Assembly: GCA_031268615.1 (NCBI GenBank) | Contig: JAIRWZ010000004.1 | Coordinates: forward strand, 1 to 6,673 | Reading direction: 5' to 3' | Length of the DNA: 6,673 bases | Origin: Actinomycetes bacterium | Lineage (GTDB): Bacteria > Actinomycetota > Coriobacteriia > WRKU01 > WQUG01 | In this document: positions 4,973 to 6,673 of the stretch, piece by piece | How the letters are laid out: the number at the start of each line of letters is the position of its first letter | Position numbering within the stretch: the first letter of the stretch is position 1 | Translations under genes and position numbers: made by a program | The notes under the pieces: generated by a model | What the model saw: only the letters and a program-made list of their open reading frames with translations | Databases searched by the model: none | Told to the model about the DNA's origin: nothing

Positions 4973-6353
4973 TCCAGCCTTTCGGGATGTAGGCGCAGTA
5001 GGGTTCTGCTGCTAGGTAGTCGCCCGTTAATTCCAGAGCGCGGGCGCGACAGCCGCCACAGACGCCCTTGTATTCGCAGGCGCCGCATTTGCCTTTCAGG
5101 AGCGAGTAGTCGCGCAGGTCGTTAAAGACTTTTGAGTCTGTCCAGATTTTGCTGAAGGGTTTATCTTTGACATTGCCCAGCTGCATGTCAAAATAGCCGC
5201 AGGGTTGCAGGTCACCAACGTGGCTGATGAAACAGAAGGTGATACCGCCGAGGCAGCCGCGGGTCATGGCATCCAGCCCGTATTCCTCACGCGTGACTTT
5301 TTTGCCTTCCTTTTTTGCCAGCTGTCTGATGATGCGATAGTAGTGAGGGCTGTCGGTTGGTTTGAAGTGCAGAGGGCTGGTTTTTTGGCGCTCATAAGCC
5401 CAGGTGAGAACCTCTTCATAGCCGTCCGGGGGAAGCTCGAGGTCTAAAAGGTCAGAGCCGCGGCCAGTGGGAACCAGCATAAAGATATGGAAAGCGTCAA
5501 CATTCAGGGACAGAGCCAAATCGTGGATGGCCTCCAGTTTATGGGCGTTTTGTTTGGTGACGGTTGTGTTAATCTGCACGCCCACACCGGCAGCCTTCGC
5601 GTTTTTGATACCCTGAATGGACTGTTCAAAGGCTCCCTGCACCCCACGAAAAGTGTCGTGTTCCTCTGCTGTCGGAAAGTCGATAGACACCGAGATACGC
5701 GGGATGTTATGTTCGGCCAGCTGTGCGGCGAGCTGCGGTGTAATCAGGGTGGCGTTCGTGCCGACCACCGGCATCGCGCCTTTTTCGTGCGCGTAGTCGA
5801 TGATGTCCCAGATATCGGTGCGCAGCAGAGGCTCGCCCCCGGTAAGAATGATGATGGGATTGCTGATGGTGACGATGTCGTCAATGTTAGCCTTGATTTC
5901 GTCCAGGGTCAGCTCGCCGGGATAGATACCATAACGTGAGGCCGCGCGACAGTGTGCGCAGTTCAGGTTGCAGCTGCGGGTTATTTCCCAGGCGATAATA
6001 CGCGGCGCTTTAATGCCCGTGCGCCCCTCATAGGCCTGGGCAGCCGGTCCGCCACCGGGACGAAAGCCGACGCTGCGGGCGCCACCGTGACGCTGGCGGT
6101 CAATACCCGCCGGGTGGTGTCCGCCGCCAGGATGTCCACCTCCAGGGTGTCCGCCGCCGGGATGTCCACCCCCGGGGTGACCTCCGGGGTGCCCACTTCC
6201 CGGATGACCCCCAGGGTGTCCCCCAGGGTGGCTGCCAGACTCTCCTCCCAGCGCAATGCCAACACCCACCTTGTCGCACCCAGCGGCAGCTTCCGCTAGT
6301 TCCTGTTCGTCTATGTCGTCGAAATCTGGTCTGCCATCATCGTCGTACGCCAT
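4965..6353 (-). CDS. ahbD: Radical SAM/SPASM heme synthase, AhbD-like, with a His-rich N-terminal extension
   Basis: AhbD decarboxylates two propionates of Fe-coproporphyrin III to vinyl groups, giving heme b without oxygen in the siroheme-dependent pathway. The protein has 462 residues. The radical SAM cluster motif is C128-x3-C132-x2-C135 in ITRSCNLNCAHCRAAS, followed by LTGGEP for SAM binding, SVSIDFPTAEEHDTFRG and FMLVPTGRG. A second-cluster SPASM region has cysteines 367, 374, 385, 423, 426, 432, 435 and 453, with PCGYF, CGACEYKGVCGGCRARA and a PYCAYIPKG ending. The core starts near residue 115. Ahead of it lie an acidic stretch (1-25), a His-Pro-Gly repeat (41-82) and a Gly-rich linker. 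The ATG at 6351-6353 follows AGGAAAGG by about 10 bases and hemB by 86 bases, so cotranscription with hemB is likely. NirJ (heme d1) and AhbC are close relatives; the hemB/hemL context and C-terminal motifs favour AhbD. Confidence 0.82.
   Translation of the reverse strand: MAYDDDGRPDFDDIDEQELAEAAAGCDKVGVGIALGGESGSHPGGHPGGHPGSGHPGGHPGGGHPGGGHPGGGHPGGGHHPAGIDRQRHGGARSVGFRPGGGPAAQAYEGRTGIKAPRIIAWEITRSCNLNCAHCRAASRYGIYPGELTLDEIKANIDDIVTISNPIIILTGGEPLLRTDIWDIIDYAHEKGAMPVVGTNATLITPQLAAQLAEHNIPRISVSIDFPTAEEHDTFRGVQGAFEQSIQGIKNAKAAGVGVQINTTVTKQNAHKLEAIHDLALSLNVDAFHIFMLVPTGRGSDLLDLELPPDGYEEVLTWAYERQKTSPLHFKPTDSPHYYRIIRQLAKKEGKKVTREEYGLDAMTRGCLGGITFCFISHVGDLQPCGYFDMQLGNVKDKPFSKIWTDSKVFNDLRDYSLLKGKCGACEYKGVCGGCRARALELTGDYLAAEPYCAYIPKGWNE
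6108..6233 (-). repeat. In-frame tandem repeat encoding (HPGG)/(HPGGG) units in ahbD
   Basis: Residues 41-82 of the AhbD-like protein consist of 9 HPG-type units and carry 10 histidines (42, 46, 50, 55, 59, 64, 69, 74, 79, 80). At DNA level the first half has about 12-base units and the second half 15-base units (GGTGGACATCCTGGC and close variants). The 15-base units alternate as near-identical 30-base pairs, for example GGTGGACATCCCGGC then GGCGGACACCCTGGA, then GGTGGACATCCTGGC. The tract is very GC-rich (45 of 60 bases in 6121-6180). Units differ mostly at third codon positions, so the amino-acid pattern appears maintained. Such tracts in HypB- or SlyD-like proteins bind Ni, Zn or other metals; here a metal or heme role is inferred. 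Confidence 0.9.
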
Positions 6354-6439
6354 GTGGTGTCAACCTTTCCTGTCATTTGTCGCCAGCAACGCAAACAACG
6401 TAGAGGGAGTATCAGCCCCGCCAGCAATCCTGCGAGTCA

Positions 6440-6673
<234 letters not shown>

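Noticed and set aside
6108..6233. Tandem repeat considered as a CRISPR array or noncoding repeat
   Set aside because: Units of 12-15 bases without spacers, all in frame within ahbD and preserving HPGG residues, fit a coding repeat only.
5981..6265. 94-codon minus-strand frame across the repeat region
   Set aside because: It is an alternative frame of the ahbD repeat; the periodic translation reflects the repeat and no separate start signal is seen.
5487..6299. Plus-strand open frames of 150 and 115 codons
   Set aside because: Both are antisense to the conserved radical SAM domain and the His-Pro-Gly repeat of ahbD; their length follows from GC-rich codon bias and the repeat.

Overview
The window carries one strand of genes, all read on the minus strand, so transcription runs from high to low coordinates. 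In order these are: hemB (3' end only), a radical SAM heme synthase of the AhbD type, a polyprenol-phosphate mannosyltransferase-like GT2 enzyme, a large GT-C-like membrane glycosyltransferase broken by one in-frame amber codon, manC (GDP-mannose synthesis), a relBE-type toxin-antitoxin pair, and hemL (5' part only). No intergenic gap exceeds about 140 bases. I see no tRNA, rRNA, CRISPR array, insertion sequence or gene on the plus strand.

The organism is most likely an anaerobic bacterium. It makes 5-aminolevulinate by the C5 route (HemL) and has an AhbD-like enzyme, the last step of the siroheme-dependent heme pathway known from sulfate reducers, methanogens and some other anaerobes. Bacterial Shine-Dalgarno sites and a sigma70-like promoter are visible. 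Moderate GC, a ManC/polyprenol-phosphate-mannose set and a RelE/RelB pair would suit a moderate-GC Eggerthellaceae or other Coriobacteriia, or a Desulfovibrio-like bacterium. The taxon is a guess.

Three layers are interleaved. First, tetrapyrrole genes frame the window: hemB and ahbD on the upstream side, hemL at the far end. Second, three sugar genes sit between them and are packed tightly onto ahbD. The GT2 start overlaps the ahbD stop by 8 bases, the GT-C start overlaps the GT2 stop by 1 base, and manC begins 3 bases after the GT-C stop. Together they form a logical mannosylation route: mannose phosphate to GDP-mannose (ManC), GDP-mannose to lipid-linked mannose (GT2), lipid-linked mannose to an extracytoplasmic acceptor (GT-C). 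Third, a toxin-antitoxin pair with its own promoter and palindromic operator lies between manC and hemL, with no visible terminator before hemL.

The points most worth following up are the His/Gly/Pro-repeat extension on the heme synthase, the single amber codon in an otherwise intact membrane glycosyltransferase, the embedding of mannosylation genes in a heme operon by start/stop overlap, and the operator layout in front of relBE.
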